From: Pontibacter sp. FD36
Lineage (GTDB): Bacteria > Bacteroidota > Bacteroidia > Cytophagales > Hymenobacteraceae
Direction of reading: 5' to 3'
DNA length: 64,000 nt
Assembly: GCF_015686655.1 (NCBI RefSeq)
Contig: NZ_JADPMP010000011.1
Location: 167,981 to 231,980, forward strand
The notes under the pieces were generated by a model. It was given only the letters and a program-made list of their open reading frames with translations, was not told where the DNA came from and searched no databases. Positions 45,138 through 54,139 of this stretch are shown in pieces (positions within the stretch are counted from its first letter, which is position 1; each line of letters opens with the position of its first letter). Position numbers and translations under genes: made by a program.

Positions 45138-45203
45138 TTTGTCGCCGATCACTAGGCAAAACCGCTTATCACATAACCGAACATCCAAATAACTGATAAA
45201 CAC

Positions 45204-45446
45204 ATGGATAAGAATTATGAACCGCCAATTCACTGGAATGACTACGAGGACATAGCCATGGCGCTGTACGAGAAGTTTGGCGATGACTTCAACGAGTCAA
45301 AGATATACCGCGTTCGTTTTACCGAATTGCTTGACTGGGTACTTTCGCTGCCGAATTTTGTTGGCAAGCGCGAAGAGTCTAACGAAGGCCATCTGGAGCA
45401 GATTCAGGCGGCTTGGGTATACGAGTGGCGCGACAACCAGGACTAA
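45204..45446 (+). CDS. iscX: Fe-S cluster assembly protein IscX
   Basis: The 80-residue acidic protein has the IscX pattern IHWNDYEDIAMALYEKF ... RFTELLDWVLSLPNF ... EAIQAAWVYEW-like end (here EQIQAAWVYEWRD). It modulates IscS cysteine desulfurase as a regulator or iron adaptor. It follows the ferredoxin by 66 bases; iscS and iscU are not nearby. Confidence 0.93.
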   Translation: MDKNYEPPIHWNDYEDIAMALYEKFGDDFNESKIYRVRFTELLDWVLSLPNFVGKREESNEGHLEQIQAAWVYEWRDNQD

Positions 45447-45498
45447 GCTGATATTCAGCCCTGAAAAATTCGTTATATTAAATTAAATCTATATTTTT

Positions 45499-45534
45499 AA
45501 AGGTCCTTTCACCAGAAAGGGCCTTTTTTCTTTT
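45499..45534 (+). terminator. Terminator after iscX
   Basis: The stem AAAGGTCCTTTC / GAAAGGGCCTTT is followed by a T run ending six bases before the next ATG. Transcription of the next gene may begin at a TATATTTT box at 45490-45497, placing the hairpin in its leader. Confidence 0.7.
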
Positions 45535-45539
45535 ACACT

Positions 45540-46037
45540 ATGTCCATCACACAACCTGACCTTAGCCGCATCAACACCTTCGTTTTTGATGTAGACGGTG
45601 TACTTACCGACGGCTTCCTGTATGTATTCGCCGACGGCGAGAAAGTCCGTGCTTTTAACATCAAAGATGGTTTTGCCATCAAACACGCCATTCGGCAGGG
45701 CTACAACGTGGCCATAATCTCGGCCAAAAACGAGCTTGGGGTGCGGGTACGATTAGAGGAGTTGGAGATAGAAGACATCATCCTGGGAGCTGACGACAAA
45801 GTGGAAGCGCTGGAAAACTACCTTTACATGCAAGGTATACACCCCGCTACAGTAGCGTACATGGGCGATGACATGCCAGACCTGGAGGCAATGCAGCGCT
45901 GCGGCTTGAGAGCCTGTCCTGCTGATGCAGCAGATGACATACGCGATGTCTGCACATTCATTTCAACTAAAGATGGCGGCAAGGGTGCTGTGCGTGAACT
46001 GATTGAGAAAATCATGAAAGCGCAGGACACTTGGTGA
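45540..46037 (+). CDS. HAD-family phosphatase, KdsC-like
   Basis: The 165-residue HAD hydrolase lacks a cap domain. Motif I is FDVDGVLTDG (about 16-25), motif III includes the lysine in ADDKVEAL, and motif IV is YMGDDMPDLEAM. This matches 3-deoxy-D-manno-octulosonate 8-phosphate phosphatase (KdsC), which supplies Kdo for lipopolysaccharide. Without kdsA or kdsB nearby, the substrate is not certain. Confidence 0.85.
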   Translation: MSITQPDLSRINTFVFDVDGVLTDGFLYVFADGEKVRAFNIKDGFAIKHAIRQGYNVAIISAKNELGVRVRLEELEIEDIILGADDKVEALENYLYMQGIHPATVAYMGDDMPDLEAMQRCGLRACPADAADDIRDVCTFISTKDGGKGAVRELIEKIMKAQDTW

Positions 46038-46155
46038 TCACATTATACTTTTCTTTAATCAAATAGCAAATTTCTTTTACATAAATATTTGCATATATAT
46101 AATTATTTTTTAATCTTACAGACAGTTTATTTAAAAATTATTTATTTTCATTTTT

Positions 46156-46350
46156 ATGAAGACAGGAAAAGTAAAGTTCTTTATTGAGTCAAAAGGCTTC
46201 GGATTCATCACCGAAGACGAAACAAATGAGGATTTCTTCGTGCACGTGACAGGCCTGAACGGTCTGCAGATTCAGCAGCACGACAGAGTAGCTTTCGATA
46301 CGCAAGAAGGCAAAAAAGGAATCAATGCGGTAAACGTACAGAGAATCTGA
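46156..46350 (+). CDS. Cold-shock-domain protein
   Basis: The 64-residue single cold-shock domain has RNP1 KGFGFI at 13-18 and RNP2 DFFVHV at 26-31. It binds single-stranded RNA or DNA. The 118-base AT-rich leader before it is typical of cold-shock genes, whose leader folds control translation. A terminator follows. Confidence 0.95.
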   Translation: MKTGKVKFFIESKGFGFITEDETNEDFFVHVTGLNGLQIQQHDRVAFDTQEGKKGINAVNVQRI

Positions 46351-46370
46351 TTCTACTCTACACCGCAAAG

Positions 46371-46398
46371 AAAACCCCTTCCTACAAGGGGTTTTTTT
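46371..46398 (+). terminator. Terminator of the cold-shock gene
   Basis: The stem AAAACCCCTT / AAGGGGTTTT with a 5-base loop is followed by a T run. Confidence 0.9.
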
Positions 46399-46408
46399 AT
46401 GCCCTTTG

Positions 46409-46439
46409 TTTGCAGTACCACATGCCGGTTTTAACTTTG
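46409..46439 (+). promoter_or_regulatory. Promoter of the UbiA-family gene
   Basis: TTTG at 46409-46412, 19 bases, then TAACTTTG at 46432-46439, the same exact spacing as the ferredoxin promoter. It supports the TTG start 26 bases later. Confidence 0.75.
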
Positions 46440-46464
46440 TCGCTGTTATACCTGTTACCCTGTC

Positions 46465-47310
46465 TTGAAAGAATTTCTGTCTCTCATCCGTTTTCCCAAC
46501 TTACTGCTCATCATCTTGAGCCAGGCGCTGGTACAGGCCAGTTTACTGAGTGCAGGTATAAACTTTTCAGGTATAGCCACGCCCGGCTTCCTGCTGCTGA
46601 CGCTCTCGACGGTATGTATTGCCGCAGCCGGCTATATTATCAACGATTACTATGATATAAAAATCGACGCCATCAATAAGCCAGATCGTGTGGTAGTCGG
46701 GAAGAGCATACGGCGGCGGCCTGCCATGTTCACACACATGGTGCTTTCATTTATAGGGATAGCACTCGGGTTCTGGCTCTCGATTCCGGTAGGTCTTATC
46801 AACTTAGGGGCTGTCCTGCTACTTTGGGGCTATTCGGCCCGCTTCAAGAAAATGCCGCTTGTAGGCAATGTTGTCGTTGCGCTCCTAGGGGCCTCCATGC
46901 TCCTGCTGGTAGCAGTGTATGCAGGTAAACTCAACAACATCACGATTAGCTATGCAGTGTTTGCTTTTATGATCTCACTTATCCGGGAGATCATAAAAGA
47001 CATGGAGGATGTGCGGGGCGATGCTTCTTTTGACTGCCGAACACTACCAATTGTGCTGGGTATACGACGGGCCAAATATGCGCTATACCCAATCATCGCA
47101 CTTTTTCAGGCTTTCCTGCTTCTGGTTATTTTCCACCCCGTCACAGGTATAGGCTTTGATGTATACATGCTGCTGCTTGTACTCCTTCCAAGTATCTGGA
47201 TGACGGTGAAGCTGGTACGGGCCGACCGCAAGCGTGACTTCACATTCCTGAGCAACTTGGGCAAGTTCATTATGCTGACCGGCATCCTGTCCATGCTTTT
47301 GATCAATTAG
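46465..47310 (+). CDS. UbiA-family prenyltransferase
   Basis: The 281-residue integral membrane protein has about eight spans. The first aspartate-rich motif NDYYDIKIDAINKPDR is at 60-75 and the second is near REIIKDMEDVRGD at about 182. These bind Mg-prenyl diphosphate. It resembles the geranylgeranylglycerol-phosphate transferase-like members found in Bacteroidota more than MenA; the acceptor is not shown. The start is a TTG, supported by the promoter just upstream and the lack of an ATG. Confidence 0.87.
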   Translation: MKEFLSLIRFPNLLLIILSQALVQASLLSAGINFSGIATPGFLLLTLSTVCIAAAGYIINDYYDIKIDAINKPDRVVVGKSIRRRPAMFTHMVLSFIGIALGFWLSIPVGLINLGAVLLLWGYSARFKKMPLVGNVVVALLGASMLLLVAVYAGKLNNITISYAVFAFMISLIREIIKDMEDVRGDASFDCRTLPIVLGIRRAKYALYPIIALFQAFLLLVIFHPVTGIGFDVYMLLLVLLPSIWMTVKLVRADRKRDFTFLSNLGKFIMLTGILSMLLIN

Positions 47311-47459
47311 AACTGTATCCCCTTCCAGGCATATTTGGGTTTTTCCTGAAGCAACAGACTGCCAGCCGCTTAGGCCTTGCGTTTTAGATCTGCTTTTTGT
47401 TATTTACATAGTTCGTTTGTCTGCGCAGCGAATACCTGTACCCGAACCTACCCTATCTT

Positions 47460-47903
47460 ATGAACAAACTTCACCAATTACTCGAGGCCTATGGGCTTCG
47501 CAAGACGAAGTGCCGTATAGAGGTGCTTCAATTGTTTCTTGAGCATCGCCATGCACTGGCTCATGCCGCCATTGAGCAGCAGCTCGGCCCGCAGTTTGAC
47601 CGGGTAACGCTGTACCGCACCCTGCATTCATTTAAGGAGCATGGACTGCTGCACAGCATACCCAGCACCGATGGCATTACGCGCTATGCACTCTGCCAGC
47701 AGGCCTGTAACCGGCACCGACACCAGCATGACCATATCCACTTCAGTTGTACTGCTTGCGGGCATACTTACTGTCTGAACGAGGTATACGTACCTACACT
47801 TCGGATGCCAGAGGGGTATCAGGTAGAGGAATTCCGGTTTTGCGTGCAAGGTGTGTGCGATAAATGCGTGCTGCAACCAAAAGAACAACTGATAAGCGCA
47901 TAG
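47460..47903 (+). CDS. Fur-family metalloregulator
   Basis: The 147-residue protein has a winged-helix N-terminal domain (FDRVTLYRTLHSFKEHGLLH) and a C-terminal metal domain. The latter has a His-rich stretch (NRHRHQHDHIHF) and two CxxC pairs (CTAC and CDKC). It could be a zinc (Zur) or iron regulator; the histidine-rich site hints at metal sensing other than classic Fe. No target operator is evident. Confidence 0.9.
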   Translation: MNKLHQLLEAYGLRKTKCRIEVLQLFLEHRHALAHAAIEQQLGPQFDRVTLYRTLHSFKEHGLLHSIPSTDGITRYALCQQACNRHRHQHDHIHFSCTACGHTYCLNEVYVPTLRMPEGYQVEEFRFCVQGVCDKCVLQPKEQLISA

Positions 47904-47959
47904 CAACCATACCTGATGGCTCTGAACGCGTATGCAAAACCTTTAAATAACTCTTTGTT

Positions 47960-48463
47960 ATGGCCGAAACCGCCCCATCCACTGCTGACCAATTCCGCAA
48001 ATTAGCTACCTCCCCCAATAAGCTACGGCTGTTCATGCTGGCCAAGCTACCCATGGCCTACATGGCTGACTTACGTGTACGCTCTATCTCAGAAGAACGT
48101 GCTGAAGTGACAATTCCCTATAAATACCTCAATAAAAACCCTTTCGGCTCTATCTATTTCGCCAGCCTGAGCATGGCGGCTGAGCTTTCTACAGGCTTGC
48201 TATGCATGGCGCAAACTTACAAGTCAGATCCGGGGGTATCGATGCTGGTGGTGCACATGGAAGGAGACTTTTCGAAAAAGGCTGTAGGAAAAATCACGTT
48301 CACCTGTGAGGACGGACCGAGTATAAAGGCGGCGGCAGACCAGACAAAGGTCACAGGCGCCGGTGTAACGGTAGTAGCCACCAGCATTGGCACTGACGAA
48401 TCAGGTGACAAAGTAGCGGAGTTTCGGTTTACCTGGTCATTAAAGGCAAAGCTTAAGGTATAG
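47960..48463 (+). CDS. DUF4442 hotdog-fold protein
   Basis: The 167-residue protein fits the DUF4442 thioesterase-like family, with the core YKYLNKNPFGSIYFASLSMAAELSTG at about 54-79. No assigned substrate. It follows the Fur-family gene by 56 bases on the same strand. Confidence 0.85.
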   Translation: MAETAPSTADQFRKLATSPNKLRLFMLAKLPMAYMADLRVRSISEERAEVTIPYKYLNKNPFGSIYFASLSMAAELSTGLLCMAQTYKSDPGVSMLVVHMEGDFSKKAVGKITFTCEDGPSIKAAADQTKVTGAGVTVVATSIGTDESGDKVAEFRFTWSLKAKLKV

Positions 48464-48551
48464 CATCGAAAGGCTATTTCATAGCTGTATGGTTATTAGT
48501 ATATTTATACTATATTCTCTTCCATAAAGAATGTAGCCTAACCATAAGACT

Positions 48552-49154
48552 ATGATCAAATCATTCATTTTGCCCTGGTTGCTTCTTGCAAGCATAGGTT
48601 CCAGGCACGCTCCTGATCAGGTTGCTATACCCAAGGGAAAGCCTGTCATGGTTGACGGCCGATTCAGCGCTGGCGAGTGGACTGACGCCAAGACGCTCAA
48701 AGTACAGGAGGATATAATGCTATACCTGAAGCAGTCGGCAGACTACGTGTACATTGGTGTACAGGCGCCTGTACAAAACTACCGCAGTGGCTGGATGGAG
48801 CTATACCTGGCAGATGGACCTGAGAGTATTGTAAATCTGCATGCCTCCCGCAAACTGGGTGAGCGAAAACTAATGAACGGCGAATGGGGTCCGTGGAAGG
48901 AATGGTGGACGAACCAGGGCAAGTGGCACGCTAACTACTACCGCCCCGACGATGTGCAGGAAGACGGCCGCTGGAAAGTGGTGCAGTTGCAGGACGAAGG
49001 CTGGGAATACCAAATCCGCAGGTCGGCATTTGGCAATGGTCCCTGGAAGATTATGCTTGATGTTTCACTTATGGCCGAGGAGGTGCAAACCATAAAATAC
49101 CCATCCAATGCTGAAGATACAAACCCGGAAAATTGGTTGTTATTGAAAATCTGA
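48552..49154 (+). CDS. Secreted protein with CBM9/DOMON-like domain
   Basis: The 200-residue protein has a short signal peptide (ASIGSRHA). One domain begins VDGRFSAGEWTDAKTLKV at about 35, the pattern of family-9 carbohydrate-binding and DOMON-like modules, with YVYIGVQAPVQNY further on. Binding partner unknown. It overlaps or abuts the DUF1801 gene. Confidence 0.75.
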   Translation: MIKSFILPWLLLASIGSRHAPDQVAIPKGKPVMVDGRFSAGEWTDAKTLKVQEDIMLYLKQSADYVYIGVQAPVQNYRSGWMELYLADGPESIVNLHASRKLGERKLMNGEWGPWKEWWTNQGKWHANYYRPDDVQEDGRWKVVQLQDEGWEYQIRRSAFGNGPWKIMLDVSLMAEEVQTIKYPSNAEDTNPENWLLLKI

Positions 49155-49168
49155 CCTTATTTATACCC

Positions 49169-49624
49169 ATGCAATCTACTGCCACAACACCTGAGCTATA
49201 CCTGGCCGAACTTTCTGAAGACAGGAAACAAATCATGTATGATCTGCGGAATTTTATCGCACAAAATATACCCGCTGGTTTTGAGGAAATGATGGGCTAT
49301 GGCATGTTGGGCTACGTGGTGCCGCATACGCTATATCCATCCGGCTACCATTGTGATCCAAAACAGCCGCTTCCTTTTATGGGCATCGCTTCGCAGAAGA
49401 ACCACATCGCAGTTTACCACATGGGCATCTATGCTGATGAAGCTTTGCTGAGCTGGTTTAAAGAAGAGCACCCCAAGCACAGCAAATTCAAACTCGACAT
49501 GGGCAAAAGCTGTATCCGTTTCAAAAAACCTGAGCATGTGCCGTTGGAGCTGATGGGTGAACTGGCTTCGAAGATGACCCCGCAGGAGTGGATTGAACTA
49601 TACGAACGGGTGCTTAAGCGATAA
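49169..49624 (+). CDS. DUF1801 protein
   Basis: The 151-residue protein has the YdhG/DUF1801 features FEEMMGYGMLGYVVPH and a GKSCIRFKKPEHVP segment. Function unknown; some relatives bind iron or act in stress. The start is the ATG at 49169, 14 bases after the previous stop. Confidence 0.85.
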   Translation: MQSTATTPELYLAELSEDRKQIMYDLRNFIAQNIPAGFEEMMGYGMLGYVVPHTLYPSGYHCDPKQPLPFMGIASQKNHIAVYHMGIYADEALLSWFKEEHPKHSKFKLDMGKSCIRFKKPEHVPLELMGELASKMTPQEWIELYERVLKR

Positions 49625-49674
49625 AAGCCATACCTTTTCTGCGTTCTTTTGCTGGCTTGTATACCCAAACCCGC

Positions 49675-49682
49675 TATATTTG
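49675..49682 (+). promoter_or_regulatory. -7 element of purN
   Basis: TATATTTG matches TAnnTTTG exactly and is followed by CAGC, as in several other promoters here. A TTTG at 49648-49651 may serve as -33. Confidence 0.6.
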
Positions 49683-49705
49683 CAGCTTCATTACAAAGCC
49701 TTACT

Positions 49706-50299
49706 TTGGAACGAGCAGCTAAAAAAAATATAGTCATTTTTGCTTCGGGTTCGGGCAGCAATGCACAGCGCCTGATGGAGTACTTCGAGCACCACCCAGA
49801 GATTCGTGTGGCCGCTTTGTTCGCCAACAACCCGAAAGCGTATGCCCTCAAACGAGCCGAGACCTTCCACGTCCCGGCTTTTTTATTTTCCCGCGACGAG
49901 TTTTATAACTCTAGCAAAGTATTGGAACAGGTACAGTCTTTTAAGCCTGACCTGATCGTGTTGGCCGGTTTCCTTTGGCTGGTACCTCAGAACTTCCTTC
50001 AGGCATTCCCTGACCGGATCATCAACATCCACCCTGCCCTGTTGCCGCAGTACGGTGGCAAAGGCATGCACGGCCTCAACGTGCACACGGCCGTTATTAC
50101 GGCGGGCGATAAGGAGTCAGGTATAACCATCCACCGCGTGAACGAGGAGTATGATAAAGGCGAGTTTGTGCTGCAAGAGCGCTGCCCTGTTCATCCTGGC
50201 GACACGCCCGAAATGCTAGCTGCCCGCGTTTTGGAGCTGGAGCATAAGTACTTGCCCGAGGTCGTGGAAAAACTGGTGCTGCAAACAGCAAGGAACTAG
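49706..50299 (+). CDS. purN: Phosphoribosylglycinamide formyltransferase
   Basis: The 197-residue enzyme transfers a formyl group from 10-formyl-THF to GAR in purine synthesis. The N-terminal FASGSGSNAQRL motif and the catalytic INIHPALLP ... GITIHRVNEEYDKG segments are present. I start it at the TTG at 49706, which lies 24 bases after the -7 box; earlier codons in frame would overlap the promoter. Confidence 0.93.
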   Translation: MERAAKKNIVIFASGSGSNAQRLMEYFEHHPEIRVAALFANNPKAYALKRAETFHVPAFLFSRDEFYNSSKVLEQVQSFKPDLIVLAGFLWLVPQNFLQAFPDRIINIHPALLPQYGGKGMHGLNVHTAVITAGDKESGITIHRVNEEYDKGEFVLQERCPVHPGDTPEMLAARVLELEHKYLPEVVEKLVLQTARN

Positions 50300-50444
50300 C
50301 AAGTCAGCAATACCTTCAATAAAAGAGTAGGTCAAGAGCAGGTACAGTTACCGAAACCGCTATACCTGAAGCTTAACACAAAACACGATTAACACATTAT
50401 CGCATTAGCCCATTAAGATATTAACCCATTAGCCCATAAAAGCC

Positions 50445-51968
50445 ATGCAATCTGTCAAAATCAAATCCGCACTTATCTCGGTTTACTACAAAGATCGCCT
50501 CGAGCCACTAGTAGAGCTCCTGAAGCAGCACAACGTAACGATTTACTCCACCGGCGGCACACAAGCTTTCCTGGAAGAGCAAGGAGCTGATGTAGTGGCC
50601 GTAGAAGACCTGACGGCCTACCCATCCATTTTCGGTGGTCGTGTGAAGACTCTGCATCCGAAAGTGTTCGGTGGCATTCTGCACCGCCGTGCCAACGAGA
50701 GCGATCTGGCTGAGCGTGAGCAGTACGAGATTCCGCCAATTGACCTGGTGGTGGTAGACCTATACCCATTTGAGGAAACCGTAGCATCAGGCGCTTCAGA
50801 AGCGGATGTAATCGAGAAAATTGACATTGGCGGCATTTCTTTGATCAGAGCAGCCGCTAAGAATTTCCAGGACGTGCTGATCGTGTCGTCGCGTGAACAG
50901 TACGACGAGGTGGTGGACTTGCTGAAAGAAAAAGACGGCGCGACTGAGTTGGCAGACCGCAAGCGTTTCGCAGCCAAGGCCTTTGACATTTCCTCGAACT
51001 ACGATACGCATATCTACAACTACCTGAGCAAAGAGCAGGATATCAACGTGTTCAAGCAGAGTGTGCGTGAGGCTACTCCGCTACGCTATGGTGAGAACCC
51101 GCATCAGCAAGGCACCTTCTATGGCAAGCTCGAAGACCTGTTTGAGCAGCTTAACGGCAAGCAGCTTTCTTACAACAACCTCGTGGACGTAGACGCGGCT
51201 GTGGCACTGGGCGCTGAGTTCGAGGAGCCGGCTGTGGCTATTTTGAAACATACCAACGCCTGCGGTTGCGCAACAGGTGAGACGATCAAAGAAGCCTACC
51301 TTTCTGCCCTTTCTACAGATCCGGTTTCAGCCTTTGGTGGCGTGATCATTGCTAACCGCACCATCGACATGGGTGCAGCCGAGGAGTTGAACAAACTGTT
51401 TTTCGAAGTGCTGATTGCCCCTGATTTCGACACAGCGGCATTGGACTTGCTGCGCACTAAGAAGAACCGCATTCTTCTGAAGCAGAAGCCAGTAGAGCTG
51501 CCAGCCAAGCAGTTCAAGACACTCCTGAACGGGGTAATCGAACAAGACAAAGATCTGAAAACTGAGACAGAAACCGATTTCAAAACAGTTACCAAGCGTG
51601 AGCCATCAGCTGAAGAGAAAAAGGCTTTAGTTTTTGCAGCCAAAGTTTGCAAGCACACCAAGTCCAATACCATTGTATTTGCTACCGACAAAATGATGAT
51701 TTCGAGCGGTGTGGGACAGACTTCCCGCGTTGACGCTTTACGCCAAGCCATCGAGAAGGCCAAAGGCTTTGGCTTTGACCTTAGCAAAACAGTGATGGCT
51801 TCAGACGCTTTCTTCCCGTTCCCGGATTGTGTGGAGATTGCCGACCAGGCAGGTATAAAAGCAGTTGTGCAACCGGGCGGTTCTATCAAGGACCAAGACT
51901 CGATTGACTACTGCGACGCCCACAACATGGCAATGGTCATGACAGGCGTGCGCCACTTCAAGCATTAA
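50445..51968 (+). CDS. purH: Bifunctional AICAR transformylase/IMP cyclohydrolase
   Basis: The 507-residue enzyme performs the last two steps of IMP synthesis. The N-terminal MGS-like cyclohydrolase domain (KIKSALISVYYKDRLEPLVE) is followed by the transformylase domain with LRYGENPHQQGTFYG and KHTNACGCATGE. Length is normal. It follows purN by 145 bases. Confidence 0.97.
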   Translation: MQSVKIKSALISVYYKDRLEPLVELLKQHNVTIYSTGGTQAFLEEQGADVVAVEDLTAYPSIFGGRVKTLHPKVFGGILHRRANESDLAEREQYEIPPIDLVVVDLYPFEETVASGASEADVIEKIDIGGISLIRAAAKNFQDVLIVSSREQYDEVVDLLKEKDGATELADRKRFAAKAFDISSNYDTHIYNYLSKEQDINVFKQSVREATPLRYGENPHQQGTFYGKLEDLFEQLNGKQLSYNNLVDVDAAVALGAEFEEPAVAILKHTNACGCATGETIKEAYLSALSTDPVSAFGGVIIANRTIDMGAAEELNKLFFEVLIAPDFDTAALDLLRTKKNRILLKQKPVELPAKQFKTLLNGVIEQDKDLKTETETDFKTVTKREPSAEEKKALVFAAKVCKHTKSNTIVFATDKMMISSGVGQTSRVDALRQAIEKAKGFGFDLSKTVMASDAFFPFPDCVEIADQAGIKAVVQPGGSIKDQDSIDYCDAHNMAMVMTGVRHFKH

Positions 51969-51993
51969 ACAGGTATAGCATTCGCAACCTCAA

Positions 51994-52024
51994 GAGCCTC
52001 ACCCCTAGGGTGGGGCTTTTTACT
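51994..52024 (+). terminator. Terminator of purH
   Basis: The stem AGCCTCACC / GGTGGGGCT with a short loop is followed by TTTT. Between it and mreB lies about 215 bases of AT-rich leader holding the mreB promoter. Confidence 0.85.
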
Positions 52025-52160
52025 TAGTGCGCCATCCAATTTTATACCCATACCTGCGTTATGTAGGTCATCAAAGAGAATTGTATGGAACGAGGGCAAG
52101 AAAAAAATTGAAAACTTTTACCTCTTCCGCCTCAGCATTATTAATTCCGCTGAAAATCAC

Positions 52161-52168
52161 TAATTTTG
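52161..52168 (+). promoter_or_regulatory. -7 element of the mre operon
   Basis: TAATTTTG, a perfect TAnnTTTG match, lies about 73 bases before the mreB ATG. Confidence 0.6.
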
Positions 52169-52240
52169 CGGCTAGTTTTTGATTGGAAATATTGTATATT
52201 AAACATATAACAGGCAGCCGCACGCCTTTACAAACTAAGA

Positions 52241-53266
52241 ATGGGACTATTTAACTTTCTTACCAGCGATATAGCCATTGACCTGGGTACCGCCAATACC
52301 CTGATTATTCATAACGATAAGATTGTGGTGGACGAGCCGTCCATCATCGCCGTGGACCGCACCACGGGTCGTGTACTTGCCATTGGCCGCAACGCCATGC
52401 AAATGCACGAAAAAACCCACGAAAATATCAAGACTATTCGTCCGCTGAAAGACGGTGTGATCGCCGACTTCCACGCAGCCGAGGAGATGATCCGCGGTAT
52501 GATCAAGATGATTGACACAGGTCGTCGCCTGTTCCAGCCTTCGCACCGCATGGTGATTTGTATTCCTTCGGGTATCACGGAGGTGGAGAAACGTGCCGTA
52601 CGTGACTCGGCCCAGCATGCCGGAGCCAAAGAGGTGTGGATGATCCAAGAGCCAATGGCCGCTGCGATAGGTATAGGCATTGACGTGGAGCAACCGATTG
52701 GCTCTATGATCGTGGACATCGGGGGTGGTACGACGGAGATTGCCGTGGTGGCCCTTTCGGGTATCGTGTGCGACCAGTCTATCCGCATCGCCGGCGATGT
52801 GTTCACCAAAGATATACTCGACTACATGCGCCGCCAGCACAACCTGCTGATTGGCGAGCGCTCTGCCGAGAAGATCAAGATCGAAGTTGGTTCTGCCCTG
52901 ACGGAGCTGGAGAACCCACCGGCTGACTACGAGATACGTGGCCGTGACCTGATGACAGGTATACCGAAGGTGATCAAGGTAACTTACCAGGAGATCGCGA
53001 TTGCGCTGGACAAATCGGTTTCTAAGATCGAGGAAGCGGTGCTGAAGGCGCTGGAGATCGCGCCACCGGAACTGTCTGCCGACATCTACGACAACGGCAT
53101 TCACCTGACAGGTGGTGGTGCCTTGCTGCGTGGCTTCGACAAGCGTCTGGCTGCCAAAACTAAACTGCCGATCCACATTGCCGAAGATCCGCTCAGAGCG
53201 GTGGTGCGTGGCACGGGTGCGGCTATCAAAAACTTAGAAGGCTTCAAGAACGTCCTGCTGACCTAA
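52241..53266 (+). CDS. mreB: Rod-shape actin homologue MreB
   Basis: The 341-residue protein has the actin-fold nucleotide motifs DLGTANTLI (phosphate 1), IVDIGGGTTEIAV (phosphate 2) and the adenosine loop LTGGGALLRG. Its membrane-associated filaments guide lateral wall synthesis. It heads mreB-mreC-mreD-mrdA-rodA, all within 4 to 9 bases of each other or overlapping. Confidence 0.97.
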   Translation: MGLFNFLTSDIAIDLGTANTLIIHNDKIVVDEPSIIAVDRTTGRVLAIGRNAMQMHEKTHENIKTIRPLKDGVIADFHAAEEMIRGMIKMIDTGRRLFQPSHRMVICIPSGITEVEKRAVRDSAQHAGAKEVWMIQEPMAAAIGIGIDVEQPIGSMIVDIGGGTTEIAVVALSGIVCDQSIRIAGDVFTKDILDYMRRQHNLLIGERSAEKIKIEVGSALTELENPPADYEIRGRDLMTGIPKVIKVTYQEIAIALDKSVSKIEEAVLKALEIAPPELSADIYDNGIHLTGGGALLRGFDKRLAAKTKLPIHIAEDPLRAVVRGTGAAIKNLEGFKNVLLT

Positions 53267-53275
53267 GAGTAGCGC

Positions 53276-54139
53276 ATGCGGAATCTATTTGCTTTTATTT
53301 ACCGGTTCCGTGCGTTCCTTATATTCGTGCTGCTGGAGGCACTCTGCATTTTCCTGATCGTGCGTTACAACACGTACCAGGGAGCTGCCATGTTCAACTC
53401 CGCCAACACCTATGTAGGGCGTGTGCTGGAGTTTCAGAGCGGCGTAACCGATTACTTCAGGCTGGCGTCTGTTAACAGCACGCTAGCCCAGGAGAATGCC
53501 GTCCTGCGCCAGCAGCTGATGTACTACAGGCAGGAGGCCGATGCAGACAGCACCGACCAGCTCGACACAACTTACTACGCCGTTTCCGACTCTTCCAAGT
53601 CGGAGCCCTTTATTTTGCATGCCGGACGGGTGATCAACAACTCGGTACGTCGCACCAACAACTACCTGACACTCGCTGCAGGCAGTCTGGATGGAGTAAA
53701 GCCGGGCATGGGCGTCATTTCCCCGAACGGCGCCGTGGGTCGTGTGAAAACGGTTTCGCGGCACTATGCGACAGTTACGTCGCTGCTGCACTCGCAAATG
53801 CTGATTTCGGCCAAGATTAAGAAAAATAACACCTTCGGCACTATTAAATGGACGGGGGGCGATTACCGTACCGCCCTTCTTGACTATATCCCGCTGCACA
53901 TCAAGCCGGAAATAGGAGATACCGTGGTGACCAGTGGCTATAACACCGTTTTCCCGGAAGGCATCATGGTGGGCACGATCAGTGAGGTGGAACGCGAGCT
54001 TGACAAGAGCTTTTATACTATCCGAGTAAAGCTGGCCGTTGACTTTGCACAGCTATCCTATGTGTATGTGGTCGAAAACCCACGCCGGCCGGAACAGGAT
54101 TCATTAGAACACGAAGCAGGTATACTACCCCATGAATAG
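53276..54139 (+). CDS. mreC: Rod-shape protein MreC
   Basis: The 287-residue bitopic protein has one N-terminal membrane helix (about 12-30), a coiled-coil region (about 65-90) and the periplasmic beta-domain (KPGMGVISPNGAVGRV; IKPEIGDTVVTSGYNTVFPEGI). It links MreB to the wall-synthesis enzymes. It ends in an 8-base overlap with mreD. Confidence 0.94.
   Translation: MRNLFAFIYRFRAFLIFVLLEALCIFLIVRYNTYQGAAMFNSANTYVGRVLEFQSGVTDYFRLASVNSTLAQENAVLRQQLMYYRQEADADSTDQLDTTYYAVSDSSKSEPFILHAGRVINNSVRRTNNYLTLAAGSLDGVKPGMGVISPNGAVGRVKTVSRHYATVTSLLHSQMLISAKIKKNNTFGTIKWTGGDYRTALLDYIPLHIKPEIGDTVVTSGYNTVFPEGIMVGTISEVERELDKSFYTIRVKLAVDFAQLSYVYVVENPRRPEQDSLEHEAGILPHE

Noticed and set aside
46038..46155. Possible riboswitch before the cold-shock gene
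   Set aside because: The leader is AT-rich with no recognisable aptamer pairing; a temperature-responsive leader is more likely but cannot be shown by eye.
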